This document shows, one piece after another, positions 27,347-36,205 of a DNA stretch of 53,540 bases (positions are counted from its first letter, which is position 1; each line of letters starts with the position of its first letter). The stretch lies in contig CACFLO010000001.1 in the NCBI GenBank assembly GCA_902567135.1, positions 113,748-167,287 of the forward strand, written 5' to 3'. The DNA comes from an uncultured Alphaproteobacteria bacterium. GTDB taxonomy: Bacteria; Pseudomonadota; Alphaproteobacteria; HIMB59; GCA-002718135. The notes under the pieces were generated by a model. It was not told the origin of the DNA and made no database searches. It saw only the letters and a list, made by a program, of their open reading frames with translations. The translations under genes and the position numbers were made by a program.

Positions 27347-29028
27347 ACCTCCTTTTTATTTTCTAAATTAAATTCATCAATAGTTTCATCAACAGTGTCT
27401 GTAATATCAGTAATAGAATGAATACTCAAACCTGGAAAAGCTTCTAGTATTGTTTTTACCTTTGGGTGGTTTTTCATAGTTTTTATTTCATTTTGTTGAT
27501 TAACAGCATCTTCTTCACTTAATGAACTTCCAATATTACTATCCGAAGAATGAATTTGCCATATTCTACCTGTCCATTTAGAAATAAGTTTAGCTACATT
27601 ACGGTTAAAATGTTGGTCTCTAATTAATGAATTATTTAGAACAATCTCACCTTCTTTAAATGAAATTAATTTAACTGAATTATATAGTTGAGTATGAATT
27701 AAAGCCTCCTTTTTGCTATAAAAAAAATCAACAAATTGTCTAAAATTAGAAATTTTAATTACAGTGGATTCAGTTGTTTCATTTAATTTAGAGGGGGCGT
27801 CTGGTTTATGATTATGATTTAAATCAATTTTTTTTTTTATTTCCTGATGTTTAGAGTCTGACTGATTATTAATTTCATGTTTAGGTGGTATTTCTTTAGT
27901 ATACTCTTCAGAGTTTGGTTTGTTATTTATATATATTAATCTTATTATTACCATTTCTCCAAGCTGAAAAAGATGATATCCATTTTGTAATTCTTGGAAA
28001 CCTTTGAAAAGAACTTGCCACATAACACCAAGAGAGTTCATTGATAATTGACTGGCAAAATTCATTCCTCTAACTCTTTCAATTTCAGGTACAGCAATGT
28101 TATTTATTAAATCAGGAGAAATTTTAATTTGTGTTATAGAGTGAATAGCATTTAATAATTCTTCAAAAATCATCAAAATATCAGCACCCGAATTATATAA
28201 ATCTCTATAAATAATCAATGAATCAGAAGTATTGCCTTTAGTAATATTTTCAACAAGATCATAAATCTTACCTCTATCAGCTAGTCCCAGCATACTTGTT
28301 ACTGTGTCAGCTGTAACTGTTATATCGTCGTTAATAATTGCTTGATCAAGTAAGCTTATGGAGTCTCTAACTGATCCATCACCCGCTCTTACTAATAATG
28401 CAATAGCATCATCATCAATCTTAACTTTTTCAAGGCTTGAAATTTTTTTTAAATGTTCAGCTAAGTTTTCTGATTCAACTCTTTTGAGATCAAAGCGTTG
28501 GCATCTAGATAAAATTGTTACTGGAATTTTTTTAACCTCAGTCGTAGCAAAAATAAACTTTACATGCTCAGGAGGCTCTTCTAATGTTTTTAATAAAGCA
28601 TTAAATGCACTTTTAGAAAGCATATGCACTTCATCAATAATAAAGATTTTAAATAAACTATTTACAGGTTTGTATTTTACATTATCAATAATTTCTCGAA
28701 CGTCATCAACCCCAGTTTTACTAGCTGCATCCATTTCAATAACATCTAAATTATGATCAGATCTTATAGATTTACATGAATCACAATTTCCACATGGCTC
28801 ACAACTGCCTTCCTTCCTATTTTCACAGTTTAAACTCATTGCAATTAGTCTTGCCGTTGTTGTTTTTCCAACTCCACGAACGCCAGTTAAAAGATATGCA
28901 TTTGCAATTCTATTAGTAATTATTGCATTAGTTAAAATTTGAACCAAAGTCTCTTGTCCAATTAAATCAGCGAAGGTTTGTGGCCTATATTTTCTGGCAA
29001 GTACTTTATATTTAATATTTTCTGTCAT
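27343..29028 (-). CDS. dnaX: DNA polymerase III subunits tau (and possibly gamma)
   Basis: Clamp-loader ATPase. The 561-residue protein has Walker A GVRGVGKTTT (49-58), a four-Cys zinc module shortly after it (GSCEPCGNCDSC), the DEVHMLS Walker B box and sensor motifs, then the domain III helical region. Between domain III and the tau-specific C-terminal region, codons 397-401 read ATA AAA AAA AAA ATT, an A11 run at 27838-27828 on the minus strand. Both shifted frames stop within two or three codons, so slippage would give a product of about 401-402 residues. The start lies 8 nt after the SRP RNA 3' end. Confidence 0.95.
   Translation of the reverse strand: MTENIKYKVLARKYRPQTFADLIGQETLVQILTNAIITNRIANAYLLTGVRGVGKTTTARLIAMSLNCENRKEGSCEPCGNCDSCKSIRSDHNLDVIEMDAASKTGVDDVREIIDNVKYKPVNSLFKIFIIDEVHMLSKSAFNALLKTLEEPPEHVKFIFATTEVKKIPVTILSRCQRFDLKRVESENLAEHLKKISSLEKVKIDDDAIALLVRAGDGSVRDSISLLDQAIINDDITVTADTVTSMLGLADRGKIYDLVENITKGNTSDSLIIYRDLYNSGADILMIFEELLNAIHSITQIKISPDLINNIAVPEIERVRGMNFASQLSMNSLGVMWQVLFKGFQELQNGYHLFQLGEMVIIRLIYINNKPNSEEYTKEIPPKHEINNQSDSKHQEIKKKIDLNHNHKPDAPSKLNETTESTVIKISNFRQFVDFFYSKKEALIHTQLYNSVKLISFKEGEIVLNNSLIRDQHFNRNVAKLISKWTGRIWQIHSSDSNIGSSLSEEDAVNQQNEIKTMKNHPKVKTILEAFPGLSIHSITDITDTVDETIDEFNLENKKEV
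27824..27838 (-). promoter_or_regulatory. A11 slippery run in dnaX with immediate out-of-frame stops
   Basis: Eleven consecutive A (27838-27828) follow the AT of codon 397. Adding one A gives AAT TGA; losing one gives TTG ATT TAA. Thermus dnaX makes gamma by transcriptional slippage on a nine-A run, and E. coli uses ribosomal slippage on an A-rich heptamer, in both cases at this region of the gene. The inference of slippage here is from position and stop placement. Confidence 0.5.
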
Positions 29029-29036
29029 AATTTAAA

Positions 29037-29124
29037 GGAAGGTTATAAGACCCGAATAGACTTGGTACAGCTGCTTCTTTTCAGACCTGACTGAATTAAC
29101 AAGATACTCGCCCTCAAACCTTCC
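29037..29124 (-). ncRNA. ffs: signal recognition particle RNA (4.5S)
   Basis: The minus strand holds GTCAGGTCTGAAAAGAAGCAGC, split by me here as GTCAGGTCTGAAAAG and AAGCAGC, the conserved apical Ffh-binding domain of SRP RNA. The ends GGAAGG (29124-29119) and CCTTCC (29042-29037) pair, closing an 88-nt hairpin of normal small-SRP RNA size. It lies between dnaX and pheA, a common position in proteobacteria. It probably has its own promoter (TATAGT at 29136-29131). Confidence 0.9.
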
Positions 29125-29130
29125 ATATCT

Positions 29131-29136
29131 ACTATA
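29131..29136 (-). promoter_or_regulatory. -10 element of the SRP RNA gene
   Basis: TATAGT on the minus strand ends 6 nt before the first G of the SRP RNA, the exact spacing for a -10 hexamer. A convincing -35 is not seen 16-18 bp upstream. Confidence 0.5.
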
Positions 29137-29179
29137 TCATTAAAGAATGAAAAAATAACTTGTGATTTATCTTTTATGT

Positions 29180-30019
29180 TTATTTTTTTCTAAATTCAGA
29201 CTTTTTATAAACACCTAGGACTTTAATTTCTTTACAAAAAAATTTCATTTCCTCAAATGCCAATTTTACCGATTTATCATCTGGATGTCCTTCAAAATCA
29301 ATATAGAATTGTGCGACATCAAAACCTTGCGGATGAATATAGCTTTCCAATTTTGTTATATTTATTCCATTACTGGCAAAACCTCCTAGACATTTATATA
29401 AAGATGCAGGAATACTTCTAACTACAAATACAAGAGTTGTTAAAAGATCACTCTCACTAGATTCTATGCTACTCTTATGTTTTGACATAATTAAAAACCT
29501 GGTAACATTATATTGAGCATCTTGAAAATTTTCTTCAAGAATCTCTAAATTATATATTTCTGCAGCAAGAGTTGATGCTATAGCAGCATCTTCTTTTTTA
29601 TTCAGTTCTGATATCTTTTTTGCTGAACCTGCTGTGTCAGCTGCTATAACCATTTCCTTATTGAGTTTAATTATTTTGTTTCTACACTGTGCTATACCTT
29701 GTTCATGACTATGTATTCTTTTTACATCATTTATTTTAGATCCAGGTATTGCTAATAAATTATGCCTTACTTCTAAAAAATATTCTCCAATAATATTTAA
29801 ATCAGAATCTGGTATCAATCTTTGAGTATCAGCAACTCTTCCAGCTTGAGAATTTTCAATTGGAACTAATGCAATGTCAGCTTGACCATCCCTGACACAA
29901 GCAAACATTTCTTCAAAAGTTGCACACGGTACACTACTTGCATTTGGAAAAACATTTTTACCAGCTTGCTCACTATAGGCACCATTAACTCCCTGGAAAG
30001 CAAAACTATTTGTTGTCAT
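29180..30019 (-). CDS. pheA: prephenate dehydratase
   Basis: Converts prephenate to phenylpyruvate for phenylalanine synthesis. The 279-residue monofunctional enzyme has FAFQGVNGAYSEQA near 6-19, the VPIENSQAGRV block near 56-66, the catalytic TRF in NVTRFLIM near 168-175, and a C-terminal ACT domain (about 190-272) with GINITKLESY for feedback control by Phe. It overlaps kdsB by 14 bp. The cytochrome c-kdsB-pheA neighbourhood is typical of alphaproteobacteria. Confidence 0.95.
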   Translation of the reverse strand: MTTNSFAFQGVNGAYSEQAGKNVFPNASSVPCATFEEMFACVRDGQADIALVPIENSQAGRVADTQRLIPDSDLNIIGEYFLEVRHNLLAIPGSKINDVKRIHSHEQGIAQCRNKIIKLNKEMVIAADTAGSAKKISELNKKEDAAIASTLAAEIYNLEILEENFQDAQYNVTRFLIMSKHKSSIESSESDLLTTLVFVVRSIPASLYKCLGGFASNGINITKLESYIHPQGFDVAQFYIDFEGHPDDKSVKLAFEEMKFFCKEIKVLGVYKKSEFRKK

Positions 30020-30743
30020 CTCTATTATTTAAAATATTTTCTATTAAAATTAAATCTTCCAACGTGTCTACACTAATTGGAACATTTTCTACATAAGTTA
30101 TTCCAATTTTAATACCTGCATCAATTGCTCTTAATTGCTCCAATTTTCTATCTATTTCATTTTTAGAAGCAGGCAAGGAAACAAATTTTCTTAAAGCAAT
30201 TGGTTTGAAACTATAAATTCCAACGTGTTGATAAATATTTGATGATTGTTTTGTTGAAAATTTGTAAAAATCTAAACTATTACCAACAACATCTACTTCT
30301 TTCCAATCTATAGCAACTTTTGTAATATTTTCATTTTTTTCTTCTTCACTTGATATATCAGTTGCTATTGTGCCAATATCATATCCATTTTCTAAAGGTA
30401 TGTTTACACTTTGAATATTAATAGAATCGATAAGAGGCATATCACCTTGAAGATTAATAATACTTTCATATTCATCTTTATTATCTAGTAAATTGAATGC
30501 AGCAAATACTCTGTCAGTTCCTGAAGGTAAATTAGGATCAGTCATTATTGCCTTGCCTCCTTTTGCAGTAATTAAATTAAATACTTCATCCTCACTGCAA
30601 GCAACGTAAACGTCTCCTATATTTGAGTTGATTCCTTGTTTCCAAACTCTCTCTATCATTGGAATTCCATTAATTTTTGCCATGGGTTTATTAGGGAAGC
30701 GTTGAGAGGCCATTCTAGCTGGTATAATAATTGCTGTTTTCAT
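30006..30743 (-). CDS. kdsB: 3-deoxy-manno-octulosonate cytidylyltransferase
   Basis: Activates Kdo as CMP-Kdo for lipopolysaccharide inner core, so the organism is expected to make LPS. The 245-residue nucleotidyltransferase starts IIPARMASQRFPNKPMAKI, with NLQGDMPLI near 97-105 and HVGIYSFK near 177-184. Divergent from the cytochrome c gene with a 91-bp gap. Confidence 0.95.
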   Translation of the reverse strand: MKTAIIIPARMASQRFPNKPMAKINGIPMIERVWKQGINSNIGDVYVACSEDEVFNLITAKGGKAIMTDPNLPSGTDRVFAAFNLLDNKDEYESIINLQGDMPLIDSINIQSVNIPLENGYDIGTIATDISSEEEKNENITKVAIDWKEVDVVGNSLDFYKFSTKQSSNIYQHVGIYSFKPIALRKFVSLPASKNEIDRKLEQLRAIDAGIKIGITYVENVPISVDTLEDLILIENILNNRDDNK

Positions 30744-30834
30744 AAATTATGCAACAATTAAGCCATATTTAATTTTTTATTGAACGTTTTCATTTCTATT
30801 CATTTTAAAAAAAATCTATATAGATGTTTTACAC

Positions 30835-31380
30835 ATGTCTGGACTTGAAGTTAACAAAATTTTGGCTTCCATCATATTGGCTCTTATTGTAGTATTAATT
30901 ATAGGCCATATAGGTGATTTTATCGTTGATGGTGATAATACTGAAATACAGCAAACAGCTTATAAAATTGAAGTTCCAGAATCTGTTAACGATGTGTCTG
31001 GATCAGATTCCAAAGAAGAAGTTACAGAGACTATCTCATTATTATTGGCAAGTGCCTCTGTAGATAAAGGGCAAAAAATTTTTAAAAAATGCAGTTCATG
31101 TCATACATACAATAAGGAAGGCGTAAATAAAGTTGGTCCGAATTTATGGAATCTAATTAATAGTCCTAAAGCTAACGTTGAAGGCTTTGCCTATTCAAAA
31201 GAATTAGCTGAATTTGGTGGTCAATGGGGTTATGAAGAATTAGCTCTATTTTTGTATAAACCAAAAGAATATATAAAAGGGACTAAGATGAACTTTTCTG
31301 GTTTAAAAAAAGTTCAAGATAGAGCTAACTTAGTATTATTTTTAAGAGAGCAGTCTGAGAACCCAGCCCCTCTTCCTTAA
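30835..31380 (+). CDS. membrane-anchored cytochrome c (cy/CycM type)
   Basis: A 181-residue protein with an uncleaved N-terminal anchor (about 10-30), an acidic linker of about 45 residues, and a class I cytochrome c domain (about 75-180). The haem motif is CSSCH (86-90), and the distal ligand is probably Met152 in GTKMNFSG. Such anchored cytochromes carry electrons from the bc1 complex, encoded at 6495-9046, to a terminal oxidase. Followed by an IMPase-family gene 8 bp on. Confidence 0.9.
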   Translation: MSGLEVNKILASIILALIVVLIIGHIGDFIVDGDNTEIQQTAYKIEVPESVNDVSGSDSKEEVTETISLLLASASVDKGQKIFKKCSSCHTYNKEGVNKVGPNLWNLINSPKANVEGFAYSKELAEFGGQWGYEELALFLYKPKEYIKGTKMNFSGLKKVQDRANLVLFLREQSENPAPLP

Positions 31381-31388
31381 ATTGAATA

Positions 31389-32171
31389 ATGAATAATTCC
31401 TATCAGGAATATATAAACTTTGCTAACAAACTTGCTGATGTCGCAGGCATTACATCAATGGAGTATTTTAGAACTTCTCTAAATATTAATAACAAAAGTG
31501 ATGAAAGCCCAGTCACTATTGCTGATAAAAATACTGAATTAAAAATAAGATCATTGATAGAAAAAGAATATCCAGATCATGGAATTTTAGGAGAAGAGTT
31601 TGATAACATTAATCCGGATGCAGAATTTATTTGGGTTATAGATCCTATTGATGGAACTAGAAGTTACATTGCGGGACACAAAGATTTTGGAAATTTAATA
31701 TCTTTAACACAGAATAAAAAACCGATTATTGGTATCATTAATTGTCCTGCTCATGATGAAAGATGGGTTGGGGCAAAAAATCAGCATTCAACTATTAATC
31801 AACAACCTGCAAAAACATCTGATGTAACAAAAATTGAAGATGCTTATCTTTTTACTTCAGGATTATATTTTGATGAGCCACATCTAAGAAATGCTATAGA
31901 TCAAATTACAAAAAAAGTAAGATATTATCGTTATGGAGGTGATTGCTATATGTATGGTATGGTGGCTTCAGGATTAATTGATATTGTTATTGAAGACACT
32001 TTAAAAGTTCATGACTATATGGCTTTAGTTAATGTAATAGAGGGATCTGGAGGCAAGATTACAGATAAATTTGGAAATGAAATAACCACAGATTCTCAAG
32101 GAAGTGTTATAGCTTCAGCAAACGAAGAACTTCACGCTGAGATAATTTCTCTAATAAACAAAAAAAAATAA
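31389..32171 (+). CDS. hisN: inositol monophosphatase-family phosphatase (HisN-like)
   Basis: A 260-residue Mg-dependent phosphatase with GEEF near 62-65, the IDPIDGTRSYIAGH block near 80-94 and the VHDYMALVNVIEGSGG block near 207-222. The IDGTRSF/YxxG variant is typical of histidinol-phosphate phosphatases of the HisN group in alphaproteobacteria. The histidine role is likely but unproved; inositol or sugar phosphates are alternatives. Confidence 0.8.
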   Translation: MNNSYQEYINFANKLADVAGITSMEYFRTSLNINNKSDESPVTIADKNTELKIRSLIEKEYPDHGILGEEFDNINPDAEFIWVIDPIDGTRSYIAGHKDFGNLISLTQNKKPIIGIINCPAHDERWVGAKNQHSTINQQPAKTSDVTKIEDAYLFTSGLYFDEPHLRNAIDQITKKVRYYRYGGDCYMYGMVASGLIDIVIEDTLKVHDYMALVNVIEGSGGKITDKFGNEITTDSQGSVIASANEELHAEIISLINKKK

Positions 32172-32205
32172 TTTAATTTTTAAATAAAGTAATTATATTA
32201 ACATT

Positions 32206-34035
32206 ATGAAAACTGTAATTACGTGCATAACAATATTTATTTTGGTTTTCTCATTTAATATTTTGGCAAATACCAATATTTCCCATGCAATCGCTATGCA
32301 CGGAGAACCAAAATATAATAAAGATTTTTTAAGTGTAGAATATGTAAGCAACTCTGTAGTCAAAGGCGGTAATATTGTCAGAAGCTCAATTGGAAACTAC
32401 GATACATTTAATCCTTTCACTTTAAAAGGTAATTCAGCTGCTGGTATTGGCCTATTATACGAAAGCTTAACTGTTAGCTCTAGCGATGAGGCATTCACTG
32501 AATACGGACTTTTAGCAAAGCAAATAGAATGGCCTGAGGATCGCTCTTGGGTAGCATTTACATTAAGAGATGAGGCAGTGTGGCACGACGGAAAAAAAAT
32601 ATCTAGTGATGATGTTGTATGGACATTTAATACCTTAATGGAAAAAGGACATCCATTTTATAAATATTACTATGGGGATGTAAGTGAAGTTATTAAAATA
32701 TCTGAAAACAAAGTTAAATTTACATTTTCTACAAACACAAATAAAGAATTGCCTCTAATTGTTGGTCAACTTCCAGTCCTTCCTCAACATTATTGGGAAG
32801 ATAAAAATTTTGAAGAGACAACTCTTGATATTCCAATTGGAAGCGGTCCTTATAAAATAAAATCTTTTGATGCAGGTAGATCAATAACCTATGAGCTTAA
32901 TATAGATTATTGGGCTTTTAAAAATAACATTGTTCCAATTAAAGTAGGTAAGGATAATATTGGAATTATAAGGTTCGATTATTATAAAGATAGAGGTGTA
33001 GAAAGAGAGGCCTTTAAATCAGGTGAGATAGATTTCTTTTCAGAAAATACTTCTAAAGAATGGGCAACTGGATATGATATAAGTGCAGTAGAGCAAGGTT
33101 TAATTAAAAAAGAATTAATATCTCATGAGAATCCTCAAGGAATGCAAGCTTTTGCATTCAATACACGTAAAGAAATTTTTAAAGATAAAAGAATTAGAAA
33201 GGCTTTATCTTATGCTTTTGATTTTGAGTGGACTAATAAGAATTTATTTTATAGCGCCTATAAAAGGACTGATAGTTTTTTTGAAAACTCAGAACTAGCA
33301 TCAAATGGATTACCATCAAAAGAAGAACTTGCTTATCTTAACCCATATATTGATGTGTTACCAAATGAAGTTTTTAATGCACAATATAATAACCCTAAAA
33401 CCGACGGTTCAGGGTTTATAAGAAATCAATTACAAGAGGCTACAAAACTAATTAAAGATGCTGGATGGATTTTACAAAATGGTAAGCTAGTAAATTCAAA
33501 GGGTGAGCCATTTGAATTTGAAATTTTATTAGTTTCTCCTGCTTTTGAAAGAATCGTATTGCCATTTATTGATAACTTAGAAAAACTAGGGATTAAAGCA
33601 TCATTAAGAACAATTGATAGTTCGCAATATCAAAAAAGAATTGAAAGCTTTGATTTTGATATGATCGTATTCACCTTTTCTCAAAGTTTATCTCCTGGGA
33701 ATGAGCAAAGAAATTTTTGGGGATCTGATGCTGCAGATACAAATGGTTCACGTAATGTTATTGGAATTAAAAATGATGTTATCGATATCCTTATAGAAAA
33801 ACTTATTAATGCTAAAGACAGGGAGGATTTAATAACCATTACCAAGGCTCTAGATAGAGTATTGCTATGGAACTATTATGTAATCCCTCAATGGCATATT
33901 TCGGCGTATAGAGTCTTATATTGGGATATGTTTAATCAACCCAACAAAAAGCCCAAATATTCTCTTGGATTTGATACTTGGTGGATTAATCAAAGCAAAT
34001 TTGATTTTATTAATTCTCAAAGATCAGCAAACTAA
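32206..34035 (+). CDS. yejA: extracellular solute-binding protein of a peptide ABC importer (YejA-like)
   Basis: A 609-residue periplasmic binding protein of the SBP family 5. A signal peptide covers about residues 1-21, ending ILAN. Family features include HAIAMHGEPKY near 26-36, the YDTFNPFTLKG block, WVAFTLRDEAVWHDGKKISSDDV near 112-134 and GNEQRNFWGSDAAD near 500. YejA-type systems import oligopeptides and microcin-like peptides. It heads yejABEF. Confidence 0.9.
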   Translation: MKTVITCITIFILVFSFNILANTNISHAIAMHGEPKYNKDFLSVEYVSNSVVKGGNIVRSSIGNYDTFNPFTLKGNSAAGIGLLYESLTVSSSDEAFTEYGLLAKQIEWPEDRSWVAFTLRDEAVWHDGKKISSDDVVWTFNTLMEKGHPFYKYYYGDVSEVIKISENKVKFTFSTNTNKELPLIVGQLPVLPQHYWEDKNFEETTLDIPIGSGPYKIKSFDAGRSITYELNIDYWAFKNNIVPIKVGKDNIGIIRFDYYKDRGVEREAFKSGEIDFFSENTSKEWATGYDISAVEQGLIKKELISHENPQGMQAFAFNTRKEIFKDKRIRKALSYAFDFEWTNKNLFYSAYKRTDSFFENSELASNGLPSKEELAYLNPYIDVLPNEVFNAQYNNPKTDGSGFIRNQLQEATKLIKDAGWILQNGKLVNSKGEPFEFEILLVSPAFERIVLPFIDNLEKLGIKASLRTIDSSQYQKRIESFDFDMIVFTFSQSLSPGNEQRNFWGSDAADTNGSRNVIGIKNDVIDILIEKLINAKDREDLITITKALDRVLLWNYYVIPQWHISAYRVLYWDMFNQPNKKPKYSLGFDTWWINQSKFDFINSQRSAN

Positions 34036-34075
34036 TAAGTTAAAAACAGAACATAAATAATATAAAATCATAATA

Positions 34076-35179
34076 ATGGGCTCTTATTTAATAAGACGAA
34101 TTCTGCTTATATTCCCAACACTTTTTGGAATAATGTTAATTAATTTTGCCGTTATTCAAATTGTGCCTGGCGGACCAGTGGAACAAATGATCGCACAAAT
34201 GACAGGAACGGCTGTTGAGTCTACTGCTCGTTTTTCTGGAGCTGGTGAAGGAGAGTTAGACTCAAGTTTTGATGCATCTAGTTTTGAAGATGGTGATTCT
34301 AATTACAGAGGTGCTCAAGGACTTGACCCAGACATTATTAAAGAAATTGAGATAATGTATGGAATGGACAAGCCTGCTCATGAACGTTTCATTAAAATGT
34401 TAAAAAGTTATGTATTGTTTGATTTTGGTGAAAGTTTTTTTCGTGATCAAAAAGTTACTTCATTAGTTTTGGATAAAATGCCAGTATCAATATCTCTTGG
34501 TCTATGGACAACTTTACTCGTATATTTAATCTCCATTCCTCTTGGAATAAGAAAAGCTATAAATGATGGTTCAAGATTTGATATAATTTCAAGCAGTATT
34601 GTTACAATTGGATATGCTATTCCAAATTTCTTATTTGCAGTTATTCTAATTGTTTTTTTTGCCGGTGGTCGCTTTTATGATATTTTTCCCTTAAGGGGTT
34701 TAGTATCAGAAAATTTTGAGGAATTAAGTATTCTGTCACAAATTAAAGACTATTTTTGGCATTTAACCCTCCCTCTAATTGCAATGATTGTTAGTGGTTT
34801 TGCTGGATTAACTTTCTTGACTAAAAATTCTTTTATAGATCAAATTAATCAACAATATGTAATGACAGCAAGAGCTAAAGGATTGTCGGAGAGAAAAGTA
34901 CTTTATGGGCATGTTTTTAGAAATGCGATGCTAATAGTAATTGCTGGCTTCCCTTCAGCATTTATTGGAATATTATTTTCAAGCTCTTTATTTATTGAAG
35001 TAATATTTTCTCTAGATGGTTTGGGTTTGCTAGGTTATGAAGCGGCTCTTACAAGAGATTATCCTGTAATATTTGCTACATTATATTTTTTTTCATTACT
35101 TGGTCTCATTATGGGAATTATAGGTGATTTTATGTATTCCTTAATTGACCCTAGAATTGATTTTGAGTCTCGAGAATGA
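34076..35179 (+). CDS. yejB: peptide ABC transporter permease YejB
   Basis: A 367-residue inner-membrane permease. The N-terminal helix and [15 protein letters not shown] near 23-37 are typical of DppB/YejB. A long hydrophilic insertion (about 45-95) characteristic of YejB is present. The EAA-type cytoplasmic loop is near 262-282 ([18 protein letters not shown]), and the protein ends [10 protein letters not shown]. It overlaps yejE by 4 bp. Confidence 0.92.
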   Translation: MGSYLIRRILLIFPTLFGIMLINFAVIQIVPGGPVEQMIAQMTGTAVESTARFSGAGEGELDSSFDASSFEDGDSNYRGAQGLDPDIIKEIEIMYGMDKPAHERFIKMLKSYVLFDFGESFFRDQKVTSLVLDKMPVSISLGLWTTLLVYLISIPLGIRKAINDGSRFDIISSSIVTIGYAIPNFLFAVILIVFFAGGRFYDIFPLRGLVSENFEELSILSQIKDYFWHLTLPLIAMIVSGFAGLTFLTKNSFIDQINQQYVMTARAKGLSERKVLYGHVFRNAMLIVIAGFPSAFIGILFSSSLFIEVIFSLDGLGLLGYEAALTRDYPVIFATLYFFSLLGLIMGIIGDFMYSLIDPRIDFESRE

Positions 35180-36204
35180 AAAACCTCTCTCCACTTAATA
35201 AAAGACGTTTAAACAATTTTGTTAAAAACAAAAGAGGTCTGTATTCTTTCTGGATTTTTTTTATTTTATTTATGATTTCACTTTTTGCAGATTTCATTGC
35301 AAATGAGAAACCATTGCTCATAAAATATGAAAACGAATTTTACTTTCCGATTTTACAGTCCTACTCAGAGACTACATTTGGAGGAGATTTTGAGACTGAA
35401 GCTGATTATAGAGATCCATTTGTAAAAAATTTAATAAATTCTTCTGGCTGGATGATCATGCCTATAATTCCTTATAAATATAATACAATTATTCGAGATA
35501 TTGATAGTCCTGCTCCCTCTCCTCCAACCAGAAAAAATTGGCTTGGTACAGATGATCAAGCAAGGGATGTTTTATCAAGATTAATATATGGATTTAGAAT
35601 ATCAATTTTATTTGGGTTCACACTAACTTTTTTTTCTATGATTATTGGTGTTTCTGCAGGTGCAATTCAAGGTTATTTTGGAGGAAAAACTGATCTTTTT
35701 TTTCAAAGATTTATGGAGATTTGGTCAGCAATACCAACATTATATATCTTGATAATTCTTGCTAGCGTCATACAGCCAAATTTTTGGTGGCTACTAATTA
35801 TTTTGCTCCTTTTTAGTTGGATGGGCTATGTAGGGGTTGTTAGAGCAGAATTTTTGAGAGCCCGAAATTTTGATTATATTAGAGCTGCGAAAGCTCTTGG
35901 GGTGAGCACATCAAAAATAATATTTAGGCACATGATTCCAAATGCAACTGTGGCTACTATAACTTTTCTTCCTTTTAGTTTAAGTGCGTCTGTAACAGCA
36001 TTGTCTGGTTTAGACTTTCTAGGATTTGGTTTACCTCCTGGTTCTGCTTCATTGGGTGAAATGGTTAATCAAGGACGTAATAATTTACAAGCACCATGGC
36101 TCGGCCTAACAAGTTTTTTTACATTAGGATTAATGCTTGGTCTGTTAGTTTTTATTGGTGAAGCAGTAAGGGATGCTTTAGATCCAAGAAAGACATTCAA
36201 TTAA
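35176..36204 (+). CDS. yejE: peptide ABC transporter permease YejE
   Basis: A 342-residue second permease. A first helix (about 23-42) is followed by a large periplasmic segment containing YENEFYFPI, then the [18 protein letters not shown] block near 121-138. The EAA loop [17 protein letters not shown] is near 232-248 and the protein ends [11 protein letters not shown]. Pairs with YejB to form the channel. Confidence 0.93.
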   Translation: MKNLSPLNKRRLNNFVKNKRGLYSFWIFFILFMISLFADFIANEKPLLIKYENEFYFPILQSYSETTFGGDFETEADYRDPFVKNLINSSGWMIMPIIPYKYNTIIRDIDSPAPSPPTRKNWLGTDDQARDVLSRLIYGFRISILFGFTLTFFSMIIGVSAGAIQGYFGGKTDLFFQRFMEIWSAIPTLYILIILASVIQPNFWWLLIILLLFSWMGYVGVVRAEFLRARNFDYIRAAKALGVSTSKIIFRHMIPNATVATITFLPFSLSASVTALSGLDFLGFGLPPGSASLGEMVNQGRNNLQAPWLGLTSFFTLGLMLGLLVFIGEAVRDALDPRKTFN

Positions 36205-36205
36205 C

